Source: Meandrina meandrites
Taxonomy: Eukaryota; Cnidaria; Anthozoa; Scleractinia; Meandrinidae
DNA length: 64,000 nucleotides
Direction of reading: 5' to 3'
Assembly (NCBI GenBank): GCA_963693305.1
Contig: OY855903.1
Location: 34,746,751-34,810,750, forward strand
The number at the start of each line of letters is the position of its first letter. Positions within the stretch are counted from its first letter, which is position 1. Below the pieces are notes generated by a model. The model was not told where the DNA came from. It was given only the letters and a program-made list of their open reading frames with translations, and did not search any database. This document shows, in pieces, positions 45,016 through 55,200 of this stretch. Made by a program: the position numbers and the translations under genes.

Positions 45016-45430
45016 CAGGGCTCAAATTAACGACCGGTCAACGGACAATGTCTGGTCAAGATGACAATTTGTCCAGACCAAAATACGTTTTGCTTAAATT
45101 GAGTGGCCACGTACATGGCTTTTAAAATAACTAATGACTGGAAATATAAATAACTTGAATTGTAACGACTGACTTGTCACTATCACATCTTACAAGGGTA
45201 TTAATGAAGAAGAGATCAATTCATAAAAATTGCAGTCAAAACAGTGAAGACATAGCAGGGTATTTTATGTCAAGCAAACGAAGACAATCCAACGAACAGC
45301 AGAAACGAGTGGTAGTTTTAAAGTGCTAATGTCAACATTTTGATCAGGCAGCAATGAGACGTGACCGAGCTTAAATCTGTTTGGTTGGTAAACATGATTG
45401 GCGACTGTCCGTAAATTATCTTGAGCCCTG
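45016..45430. mobile_element. CAGGGCT-ended MITE, 5-bp duplication (unit B)
   Basis: This is the orthologous-position copy of 27894-28340, with ATGGG on both sides (45011-45015 and 45431-45435). Its ends are CAGGGCTCAAATTAA and a TTATCTTGAGCCCTG-like sequence. Slightly shorter than the A copy through internal deletions. Confidence 0.82.
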
Positions 45431-45559
45431 ATGGGTATTAAAATGAAAATGCCAATAACCTGAATGGTCGATATATCAAGGGAGGAACTTCAGTGTTACC
45501 TGTACATGTAATGGTCATGGATAATGCATCTACTTATTACATGCTGTTTCAAACAACTG

Positions 45560-46448
45560 ACAACTGAAAGTCAACATTCTCTAAAACCAACAGCTCTGCA
45601 GTGAGCATGTCAGTGTCGTCTTTATAGGAAATGACATCCTTTTTCCAAGAATGCAGATAGAACCTTTGGGAAGGCAGTCACTGCGTTCAATTTGTTTTCT
45701 TTCTCTTGGTTGTCCACACAACAATTCTTGATCAGCATTGATCTGCTGCAGTTGTTACACTTGACTATCTTGGATCCTGGAGTGCAATTAACTCTCTTCT
45801 TACAGCCCTTGCTATTGCATGCCAGAAATGAAATGACGTGCACATTAAGAATTTCTGGGCAGCAAAGCGAATGGTCTTTACGTTGCTCCACTGCTTTTGT
45901 TATGTCTTGAGCCTCTGCCAGGGAAACCACTGTTAATTTTGTGGTGGCCAGGCATTTGCCATAGAAGTGGCGGAATCGACTATTTGTGTTTTTCCCATAC
46001 GGACAGGGGCATTGATGCAGTGCTGTAGGTAAATGTGGAGTCACGGACCATCTGGCTTGTCTTTTCAGAGGGTATGTGTGCCTCTCCATTCCATTTCAAG
46101 ACACCAGATATGTTAAACACTCCAGATGCGAACTTGTGCAAAGAAATTATCTTCGTCACTTGGGATGGTTCTCTCGGCACAAACTTGAAGCGAATAACAT
46201 GTGTTGGCACATCTTTAATTGAGGCACCTTTGTTAAAAAAAAATTGTGCCTGATTGTGTCATTGTCATGTTTTTAAGCTTAACAGTCTGCTGGGAGGTCA
46301 TTCTGTCCACAAATAGTTGCCTTTTTGATGTTTGTCCCTTCAGGTGCATTACTCTTATCTCTTTGAATTGTTCGGTAGAAACTTGTACTGTCACATCAAA
46401 AGCTTTCTTAGACCTGGACGTGCTCTCTTGCACCTGTAACCAGTGCAA
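45560..46448 (-). pseudogene. RPA-like protein, broken copy B
   Basis: This is the same gene as 28420-29361 with different damage. The junction that is frameshifted in A near 28800 is in frame here (YGKCLATTKLTVVSLAEAQD), while B lost a short stretch after SVWEKH and has further breaks near 46230 and 45710. The Cys cluster (FLACNSKGCKKR, KCNNC) is retained. Independent lesions in the two copies suggest the gene was whole when the unit duplicated. Confidence 0.5.
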
Positions 46449-46899
46449 CCTGATGACAAAAAATCGTTGTGTTAGAAAGAAAGGTTATTTTTTGCCGCAG
46501 GAAGAGAATAAACTATACATAGCAGAAATTAAATTGAATAACGAAATATAAAAATAAAATTGGACTAGTTGTTAGGTTTTATATAGGAGTTATTCCATTT
46601 TCATTTTTGAGAAGGAGAATTTTATTGACCGTTTTGCTGTTGGACTTCCTTCTTTAATAAGTGGTAAATGTCTTAAAGTGATTGACAGATGTTGAATGTG
46701 TGGTGATGTGAAATGTGTGACAGTTTGTAGTTATTTTTTGTCGAAGTAATACTACAGTATACATGTATAAAAAATTGAATTATAGCCCTTGATGACAACG
46801 TGGCTGGAAGAAAGCTTTTGATTGATTGTTTCCATTGAATGGAAGCACTAACTTTGCTTGACACTTTTGGCAGCCGCAATAAAACATTATTAGCACTAC

Positions 46900-47189
46900 A
46901 ACAATGAGGAGCGGCCATGCATCATTTTTTTCCATTTAATTGAAAGCTCTCAATCAGTCAATCCACAGTAGGGCCGGACTGACATAACTTTCTCATGATA
47001 AAACATCACACCCGTCACAAGGAATGGTCAGATTTTAGATTGAATAGAAAGACGGTTGACTGGTTCACGAGTTTTAACCCTCATAGTGGGATTCACTGGT
47101 ATCTCTAGAGAAGAACACTGAACGGCTGCAAAATGTCACGAAAGAGGTTGTTGTTGTTCACAGTGAAAGTTTCGATCAATAGGTATTTG
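46900..47189. other. No gene seen; unit B specific
   Basis: Sequence between the shared RPA-like region and the Penelope fragment. It has no match in unit A and no clear structure. Confidence 0.4.
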
Positions 47190-47345
47190 TGGGCGTGCTT
47201 TTTAACGGCGGAGGTCTGGGTAATGGAGAGTCGTATCTTTGATCATGAATAGACCTCTCTGTTTAGCCTGATGTCACCGATGTAAACTTTGCCGCACTTA
47301 CAGGAAATCCTGTAGACCACGCCATCTTGCTCATCCGAATCAGTG
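47190..47345 (-). pseudogene. Penelope-like element GIY-YIG endonuclease fragment
   Basis: The reverse strand reads DEQDGVVYRISCKCGKVYIG, the start of a GIY-YIG nuclease of the type at the C-terminus of Penelope-like retroelements. After a frame disruption it continues with TQTSAVKKHAHK, which also fits that domain. Only this fragment is present. Confidence 0.6.
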
Positions 47346-47446
47346 CTTAGAAAATATTTCTAGAAATCTTGTCATCCGTTGTTTTAGATACACACAAGTT
47401 GGTATTCTATTGTATAAAGAACATAGGCTCAAGTGCGATGTTTCCT

Positions 47447-48430
47447 TTAGAGAAAGTCATTTGCCGTTGCTGCCATTCTCCTGCATCTTTTGGGTCTGCT
47501 GTATTGCTTGTCAGTTTTGTCCTCTCTTTCATTCAAGTCATTATCAGCGATAAGTTCGGGTTCTTCAAAAGAGAGAACTTTGTCTTCTGATGAGTGTAGC
47601 AACGCTAAGTAAATGTAATCACTTTCTTCAATCTCGATAGTGTCATCTGCAATCCACTTAACGTTTACTGTTCTCTTAATGCCAACTTTGGAAACAATGG
47701 TGGTTGTAAACAGAAGGGGGTCGACAAGGTCCTGGCTGTACCACTCTGTTCGAACATCAGCAATGTGGTTATCATCTGCCAGGTCTTCGAGAAGCTTCAC
47801 GATGTAAAACGAGCTTGTTTGCAAGGATCTTGGTCTACAGCTCGGCGGATACAACACATATGTCCCCTGAGGGTGAAGAATATTTCTCCCTTTGCGGTAG
47901 CTTTCCCTCTCCTTGGTAGTAGCACGCAGTAGCACGTTGAAGTCTACCGTCTTTTCCTGGGGAGGCGAGGGTTCGTAAACATTCAACTGTAGTGTTCCAG
48001 GCTTGTCCTTGGTTGAGAAATTTTTTGTCGTGTTTTGACGGACACTTTTTTCATGGACTGATGCCCGATGTCGAAGCTCAGCTATCTGCTTTGGTGCTAA
48101 GCAACCCTTTCCGGGCTTTGGCCGTTTCACTAGTTCTGAAAACTGGATGAGAACATCTTTTATCGAGAGCTGCAGACAGTAGGAAGCCTTTGGATTAGTG
48201 AAGTAGTTGAACGGATTCTTCGTTACTCGTTTAAGAAGATCATTTGTGCATCTTGGAAAACGTGGCAGAAATCTAACACTGGGCGTGACCGTATTGCCAC
48301 CTCTCATACTCGAGAAAACGTTCTCCACAAAAAGCCTAAGTTAACTTCGAACTTCCATGGCCTTGAAGTACTCTGGATTAAGGCGAATTACATCTTCTTT
48401 GAGGCGGTTAAGACCTAAAAGGATCATTTC
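47447..48430 (-). pseudogene. Transposase-like C-terminal fragment
   Basis: The main open frame (48328-47447, 293 codons) starts ENVFSSMRGGNTVTPSV and continues to KRCRRMAAT. Upstream, in another frame, TTVEMILLGLNRLKEDVI leads into it after one stop, showing the frame is broken. The VENVFSSMR motif recalls the C-terminal end of several transposase families (P element or hAT-like), but I cannot name the family. It has no counterpart in unit A. Confidence 0.4.
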
Positions 48431-48723
48431 AACCGTGGTCCTTGGGTTTTAGAAGTGGACCCCGGACTGAACTCCTTCAACTGAACTGTATTTTAAATTG
48501 CATCAACCGGTCTAATTTCATGCGTTTTGGGATGTGTAATTAAAAGCTCAGGAAATGCAATACACTGTATACCTGAAATTAAAAGATGTGATATACCGAA
48601 TACCCAAAGCTCAGCTGAAATATACCGTATACCCGACTTAAAAAGCGCTTTTATTATTCCACTATTGCACCATTTTACCATATTAGGGCAAAAGAACGCG
48701 CAAAATATGCCACGTTATCACAC

Positions 48724-49040
48724 ATTCTCGTCCCCATAGCCCTTTTCGCTTCTCTTAGCCGGCGGGGCCTTGGCACGAGAAACGAAGGGCTCTGGGGACA
48801 CAGGATTTCCAGTCCTAGATTCTAGGACTTGCGGTCTTCATGTATGCACTCGTGATGTTTCTAAAGGCTCTGTGGGACAGTCATGGCGGTTTTTACTTCC
48901 GCTCAAGATTTCTTTGTTTCAAACAGCCAATCAGCAAAATTCGAATTAATTCAAAAACCCTATGTCCCCAGAGCCCTTCGTTTCTCGTGCCAAGGCCCCA
49001 GTCAGCTAAGAGAAGCGAAAAGGGCTATGGAGACGAGAAT
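48724..49040. mobile_element. MITE with ATTCTCGTCCCCATAGCCC ends
   Basis: Arms of about 80 bp pair with few mismatches (TCTCGTCCCCATAGCCC... GAAACGAAGGGCTCTGGGGA). A small relative with ATTCTCGTCCCCAGAGC ends is nested at 49759-49843 inside the neighbouring element, showing this family is multi-copy. Confidence 0.8.
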
Positions 49041-49157
49041 GGTTATTACACTGTGGAACATGGCAAAAATACGGACTGAAAAGCGAAGCGACAAAATGGC
49101 TGAACCAAACTTTAATTTTTAGCGGAATAATAAATCCCTTATTCGATGGTTTAACAT

Positions 49158-49957
49158 TTCCCTGCTAGCAGAGGCTCTTTTCCTGGTGTTCGCTGACGGG
49201 AGAAAAGAGACCTCTGCCATGGGTCGAAAATGGCTATATTGAGCATGCGCCACGGCTCAGCGACCGAGCCGGCCGACCAAGCCATCACGTGATATTCGTA
49301 GCACATCAAACATCGACAAACCGAGATTAGGCTTACCAGCTCACTACACAATGTGATTCGCCCACAACAATTCCAATCAACCGATCGTCCATTCTTAAAA
49401 GGAACTGCTTGGATCGGATGTTTTCCAAGGTTTCCAGACTGCAGTAAACCACTTCGGCTTCTTCGAGCTCCTTCAGTTTATTGTCGTTGTCCAACAGCTC
49501 CTGCTCCATTTTAACAATTGCTCATCACTCAATTTTTTTTACCTTTCCATCGTCGAGGTTATCCAAAACGGAAGAAAGCAAACTTTCTAACTCTTTACGA
49601 TTGAACTCTTTCCAGCACGCCGACGAGCACGCCATGTTTGCAATGTGGGCTCAATAAATGACAGCGGAATTAATGGAAAGAAATGCGCGAGACGCAACGG
49701 GCTCAAGTTGCGGTCAGCGAACAACGCAAGGAGCATGCGTTTTAAATATAGCCGTCCCATTCTCGTCCCCAGAGCCCCGTTTCTTTTGGTCACGTGGTCG
49801 GCGAAACGGCACAAATAAAACGAGTAGCTCTGGGGACGAGAATGTAGCCGTCCAAGACTGTGGACGGCGGTTGAATCAAAGCCATTTTCGACCCATGGCA
49901 TAGGTCTCTTTTCTCCTGTCAGCGAACACCAGGAAAAGAGCCTCTGCTAGCAGGGAA
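49158..49957. mobile_element. 800-bp MULE-like element with perfect 9-bp duplication
   Basis: Terminal inverted repeats of 78 bp starting TTCCCTGCTAGCAGAGGC have two mismatches. GTTTAACAT lies immediately outside both ends (49149-49157 and 49958-49966). Long repeats with a 9-bp duplication are characteristic of Mutator-like elements. The interior contains reverse-strand coding-like sequence and a nested MITE. Confidence 0.88.
49360..49635 (-). pseudogene. Captured exon-like sequence inside the MULE-like element
   Basis: From ATG at 49635 the reverse strand reads MACSSACWKEFNRKELESLL, then SSVLDNLDDGK. After a frame change at a KVKKIE stop it continues as MEQELLDNDNKLKELEEAEV and then SKQFLLRMDDRLIGIVVG. 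The Leu/Glu/Lys spacing is coiled-coil-like. This reads as one ordinary host-type protein with small lesions rather than a transposase. Source gene not recognised. Confidence 0.45.
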
Positions 49958-50064
49958 GTTTAACATATAATACGAGCGGACATTTTGCTCATTGCTACTA
50001 CTCAACTCGCAAATTATCTGCGCATATTATATGCTAAACCATCAAATAAGGAGTATGTATACCG

Positions 50065-50245
50065 TATAGAGCGTTTTCATAGGACGTCACGGGAGCCATA
50101 TTGGAGTTCCAAAACAAAGAAACGGCGGCCATATTGGCGTACCAAGTCATTCCTCTGGGAATTTTTATCGATTTTTATGCAAAGATCGTCTTTTGTTTTA
50201 GTAAACCAACATGGCCGCTGGTCACGTGAGTGAAAACGCTCTATA
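50065..50245. mobile_element. MITE with TATAGAGCGTTTTCA ends
   Basis: TATAGAGCGTTTTCA pairs with TGAAAACGCTCTATA, and GACGTCAC with GTCACGTG further in. The 181-bp interior holds GGCGGCCATATTGG. It abuts the point (50268) where similarity to unit A resumes. Confidence 0.82.
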
Positions 50246-50559
50246 CCCAAAAACCCTGGTAGACTCTGAATAATAACCCATGTAAAATCAAGGAAATAGA
50301 GAAAGCAAGCAGCAGATCAACCGTACAGACTAGGTTGGTCGGTCGGGGGTTTCTGCTCTGCTCGTTGTAGAAAGGTCCTACCTCTAACACATGGAAGATC
50401 ATGGAAATGTAGATATAGTATTTAAAGAACAGATTTTACGCCATTAACAACTAATTCTAACGCTTACTAATCTTAACTCGTCCGTGTTTGCCATCTTGAA
50501 GAAAGCAGCAGCACGTGCTTGTCTGCTGGGCCTGGTGCCCGGTGTCGATGCAAGTATCA

Positions 50560-50680
50560 TTAGACAGTGTTAAGTCTCAATGGACAGTTATGAGGGTCAA
50601 TTAAAAGCTATAAGTGTCAATCAACTGTTATAAGTGTCAATCAACAGCTATAAGTGTCAGTCAACAGTTATTAATGTCGA
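50560..50680 (+). repeat. 20-bp minisatellite (unit B)
   Basis: About five to six copies of the ATAAGTGTCAATCAACAGTT-type unit, orthologous to 30750-30865. Copy number and sequence differ between the units. Confidence 0.8.
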
Positions 50681-51361
50681 TGGACATGTCTATCTGCAGC
50701 TATTGACACTCAACGTGAAAAATAAAGCAGTAGTTTTGATGGCCCTAACAAGCCACGGTATTTTTGTTAGTGTGGAACTGACAACAACAGCAGTAAAGGA
50801 TCAGTTCGTTACTATCTTGATTAAAACACATTTGACTTTGAGATACGTTTCAAATAATGAATTATGTCTGTTATGTGAAATGTTGATATCAGCGTAGTCG
50901 TTTACTCGTAAAGAAATGTTTTTTTTGGTTATGAATTACGAGATGCACACCAAATAAAAAACAGACAATAGGTGACAATGCTTTAGAACAATAAAGGTAG
51001 TGTTAATTATAACAAAGGAAAACGGAGGCTGCAGAAACGGATTGTGTTTACGGGATATAAGACCCTCTTCAGTTTATTAGTAATCAACTTTAATACTGTA
51101 GAAAAACTTACATCTTGTACGTTAAGAAAGATCTACATTTCTGCGTTGTTTCTTTCTCAAGCTGTACAAGTATGGTCCAAAAAGCATAGTGGACTTCAAG
51201 TTGAACTTTAGTTTCTCCTTCATTATAAAGCCTCTCATTCCTCTTTGTAAGACCCACAATTAATAAGCCCCCAAGGGCTTCATAGGGTTTTGCCCTGAGT
51301 ACTTAATTCATTTAAATACAATATAAATATGATGCAGTATGTTTATTGTAAAAGTTACAAA

Positions 51362-51385
51362 AAATGAACACCCCCCCCCCCCCCT
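51362..51385. repeat. Poly-C run
   Basis: A C homopolymer close to the end of the duplication unit. Unit A has no long C run here. Confidence 0.85.
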
Positions 51386-51437
51386 CACAAAAAAACTTGC
51401 ACATAATAAATATCAGCAGTTGTATTTCGTATGATTG

Positions 51438-52232
51438 TGTTATTTTTGTATTCATTACTGTATTATCCCACTTATTTACATCTAATTGCAATAATGTTGT
51501 CATAGAAAAATAGAAAATGAAAAAAGGCAGATAGGAATTAATTAGGTAAACGAGCTACATTGTTGGCCGTGTGATAGTTCTCAAAGCAGTTATCAATACG
51601 TTCATTTCACCCCTGACTTTTCCTTCTCATACTTGTGTTCTATACAGGTAACAAGGATTAAGAGCTCAAAAATGTTATTGCATTTATTGGAAGGCGAAAT
51701 GTTGCTCTTTCGTTGGGATATATCTTTATAGCATTTGCTCATGCACCAAGTTCACTTTTTTCGCGCTCAATTTTGCCATTTTCTGCCGTGTTGAAATCGG
51801 CAAAATAAGCCGAAAAATTAAAATTTTTTTGAAATATTATGTTTTGAGTCAAATTGTTCATTTAACCATTTAAATTGTTAAGCAGTATGTCTTCTTTTCA
51901 ATGATGTATTAATTGTTTGACTGTGCCTTTTTGTTCATTTTTGGTAAATTTTTAAGTCACGTGTTGTATGAACCCCTTGTGAGAGCATTGTACTCCTCCA
52001 GGCGATATTTACGGAAGCCTGTTCTTACGCTAATTAATTCCTTTTTTGCTTTTTTCATTTTTTTTTCTATATGACAATGTCATTGCGATTAGGTGTATAT
52101 TATTTATTATTCATGTAAGCCTGCAAACACAGACTGATTTCCGGTTGTCGTTTCACGCCGCCGACATGACACAACAACCGGCAAACCATCCGTGTTCGCT
52201 TGCCAGATTCGTGCGCGTAACATCACGTGGTG
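51438..52232. other. Intergenic, end of unit B to 3' end of PNKP
   Basis: AT-rich sequence without recognisable gene or repeat. It follows the end of similarity with unit A and precedes the reverse-strand PNKP stop codon. Confidence 0.5.
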
Positions 52233-55200
52233 TTAATTATCTGCCTCCCAGAAGTATTCAGCAGGTAATCCTTCATAAAGAAACTGCCTGTATAGTTCCT
52301 TGACTCTCTCTTCTTTAAACGTTGGTATAAAGTTCACTTTCACAATCTCTTCAAAGCCCTCATCACAATTCGGTTCTTCAAACATAGATCTAAAGTATAA
52401 GAATACAAAGGAAAATAAGAAATCAAGAGAAGCAGGAAGACCACCAACGAAACTGCACCAATTATATTTTCTTGTGCGCGATTGGTCTAAACACATCACG
52501 TGATGCAGACAAAACTGGTGATATCCCAACGTAATATTCCCCAGTGTTCAGACTTTGCGTTTTTACGTTTGTATGTTTTGTCTTCGTCCCAACAAAGTCG
52601 TTAAACTTGACAGGACAGACTAGCTATACTTGAGCGGTGGTTTTGAACGTGCACAGAATTACTTGGACGTTTGACAACTTGAAAAAGAAGTCTCCCCAAA
52701 GAAGGCGGCCTTACGTTAAAATATTTGGAGGTTAATAAAGGCAATATCCTCCATATACCTCGAAGATAAATGATAGCCTCCAAAACACGCACTGATGTTA
52801 TCATCTGTTCATGAAGCTCTAGGAAAACTGCTCGCTTCTCTGAACAGATGATGTCCGCCGACAAATATCAGTACATATTTTGGCAGAGGATGTTATTGCT
52901 TATCTTCTCCCTTCAATTATATGTTTCCGTCTTAACCCTGTCTTTGGCTGCTTATGAATGTTTTGTGTCCTTATGAAAAGCTCACGTCCCAACTTTTTGA
53001 GTGTGTTGAAGTGGAGCGGCCTGGGGGGGGACTTTTCCGCGAGATTTCATTGTGTGTCATTTGCTTGTTTCCTTCCAAACACGAATGTCAGTAATGTTTA
53101 GGCAACTAGTCTTGCTATAAGAGACTTGACAACGAAAATTAACAGGTTGCAATTGACACGAAAGTCGGTCCTGTTTCTTTTGTTTTTTTTGCTATTAATA
53201 AAGTGTTCATCTTTGTTAACAATTTCTTATCATTGTGATTTTTGTGGAGAATACATTAAATTAAACTAATCTAAACATAGCTGATATTTAATTGTTACAG
53301 CGCTATACATTACAGTTCAGTAAGCAGTACTTACCTGTACTTTGTAAATTTATTTTCGTCATTATCATGGTCACACTCTCTGTCATGGGTAGTCATCGAT
53401 CGAATCTGCATTCAAGTAATTTCAAGGATATTTAAAAAGGAATAACTCAATTCAAGATCTGTAGTTTCTGCTTTTAAAACTAGCTTCACACTTGTCGCAG
53501 CGAGATTAATTGTAACTGAAGACCGTTCAACATGGCGGAACAACAAATACGTTTAGAGTGCCCTGTGATCGATTTTCGTTTTCGATTTTTATTTTACATT
53601 TTCGTGTACAATTAGTCTTCCTTATCCATCTTGCCAAATTTTAATCCATTACGAACATCATTACGACCGCCATTAAAAAACCTTGTTCCAAGGCTTGGGT
53701 GCGAATGGGGGAAAGTGACGTCAAAGGGTAAAAAATACCTCACGGGTTGAAAATATCATAACAATCAGCAAGAAAATTGCACGAATGACAACTCCAAAGT
53801 TTTTGTTGCTTTTCGCGTGATTTTCAATACTTATTGTTATTATAACTTCAACCCGTTTTACTTAAAAGTATTTTTTAGCCTTTGACGTCTCCATCGCCCA
53901 TTCGCAGCCAAGCTGTGGAACAAGGTTGATTAATGACGGCCATAAATTCTCGGACATGTTCAAATAACATGACTTCTGATGTTCATATTGCATTGAAATT
54001 TGGCAAGATGAGTAAGAAAGTCAAATAGTACACGAAAATGTAAAAATATGTAACTCAAAAATTTGATCACAGGGGCACTTTAAGTGGGTTTGTGGAGTGT
54101 AATTTAGCTGACGGAAATTGCGTATCGGACGCCAGGACGTTCGACGTTACATTATGTCGCAAACTTTGTTAACATTCGCTCCAAACGTTATCAAAATACA
54201 AGACAAGGAAAATAGTAACCGATATTGCATTTTTGGTTTTTAACAAACTTACCTTATCGTTATGCTGCGCATGATCAAACGATACTTCAAAATGAAAACA
54301 TCGCACGGAAGCCTGGGCCTGTTTAGCACAGTTGACATATCTGTGGAACAAAACATTTTAAAACCTTCACGGTTTTTGTCAAGTTGAAAGGAAGTTTCAA
54401 AGCGATATATAAGCGAGCATGGGTAACAACAAAACAAGTGACCTTTTACTCATTCCCAATCTCGAGCCCAGGGTCTGCTGGCGCCTCGGTCAGCAGTAAG
54501 TCGCGGGAATGACGTTTGTTTTTGCGACTTACCGCTGACCGAAGAGCCAGCGGCGCAAGAGTGAGTGATTCTCCAGGTCAGTTAGGTAAAAAAAAAAGAA
54601 ATGTGATAATAATATTCGGAAAGTATTTAAAAATTGCTTAATATTTACCTTCTTCTCGTTTTGCTGTCTGGATTAGTGCTGTCTATAACCACACTTTGGC
54701 CTCGAGATAGCGCGTCATTGCAAGCAGACAAACATTCTTCCCATGTTTCAAATTGGTCCTAAGACATATGAAAGAACTAATGTATATGTCCTTGGAATGG
54801 AGTTTTATAAATAGAATGACATACAAACATACGTAACTTACCATGTTCAAAGGAATGTATCCCCGAGGAACAAAGTGTTCTTCTACAAAAGTTGTTTTTC
54901 CACCTGATTCGAATAATCACGTTATTAAATTATGTTAGTAATGTACGTAACGTGGACGTTTTCTCATGCTGTTAAACCTTCAGTTTCCCTTGTAGGGGAA
55001 GGGGGGGGGGATGATTATATGGGGTAGAGGGAGAGTGATTATCTGGTAATCTAAAGTAAGTGACTCATTCCTTTTGGTGTTTTGGTAGTCTGACTCCAGA
55101 TTATATTTAACAATTATTCACCGAAGTGGAGGTGAATAGTACTTTGCTAATCACCTCCGAGTTAACCAATCAGCGCGCGCGGAAAGCACTATTCACTTGT

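Larger units (their letters stand above)
32690..51437 (+). repeat. Segmental duplication unit B
   Basis: This is the second copy of the tandem unit, in the same orientation as A. Similarity to A starts upstream of the piggyBac start codon (GCGTTACAT and GATTCAACATGG-like blocks) and fades after the shared TAATAAATATCAGCA-CGTATGATTGT block near 51437 (A: about 31860). Unit-B-only material includes 33110-36880 in the piggyBac intron, 39327-39690, 42990-43878 and most of 46900-50265. The left edge is approximate because the start of A is off-window. Confidence 0.85.
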
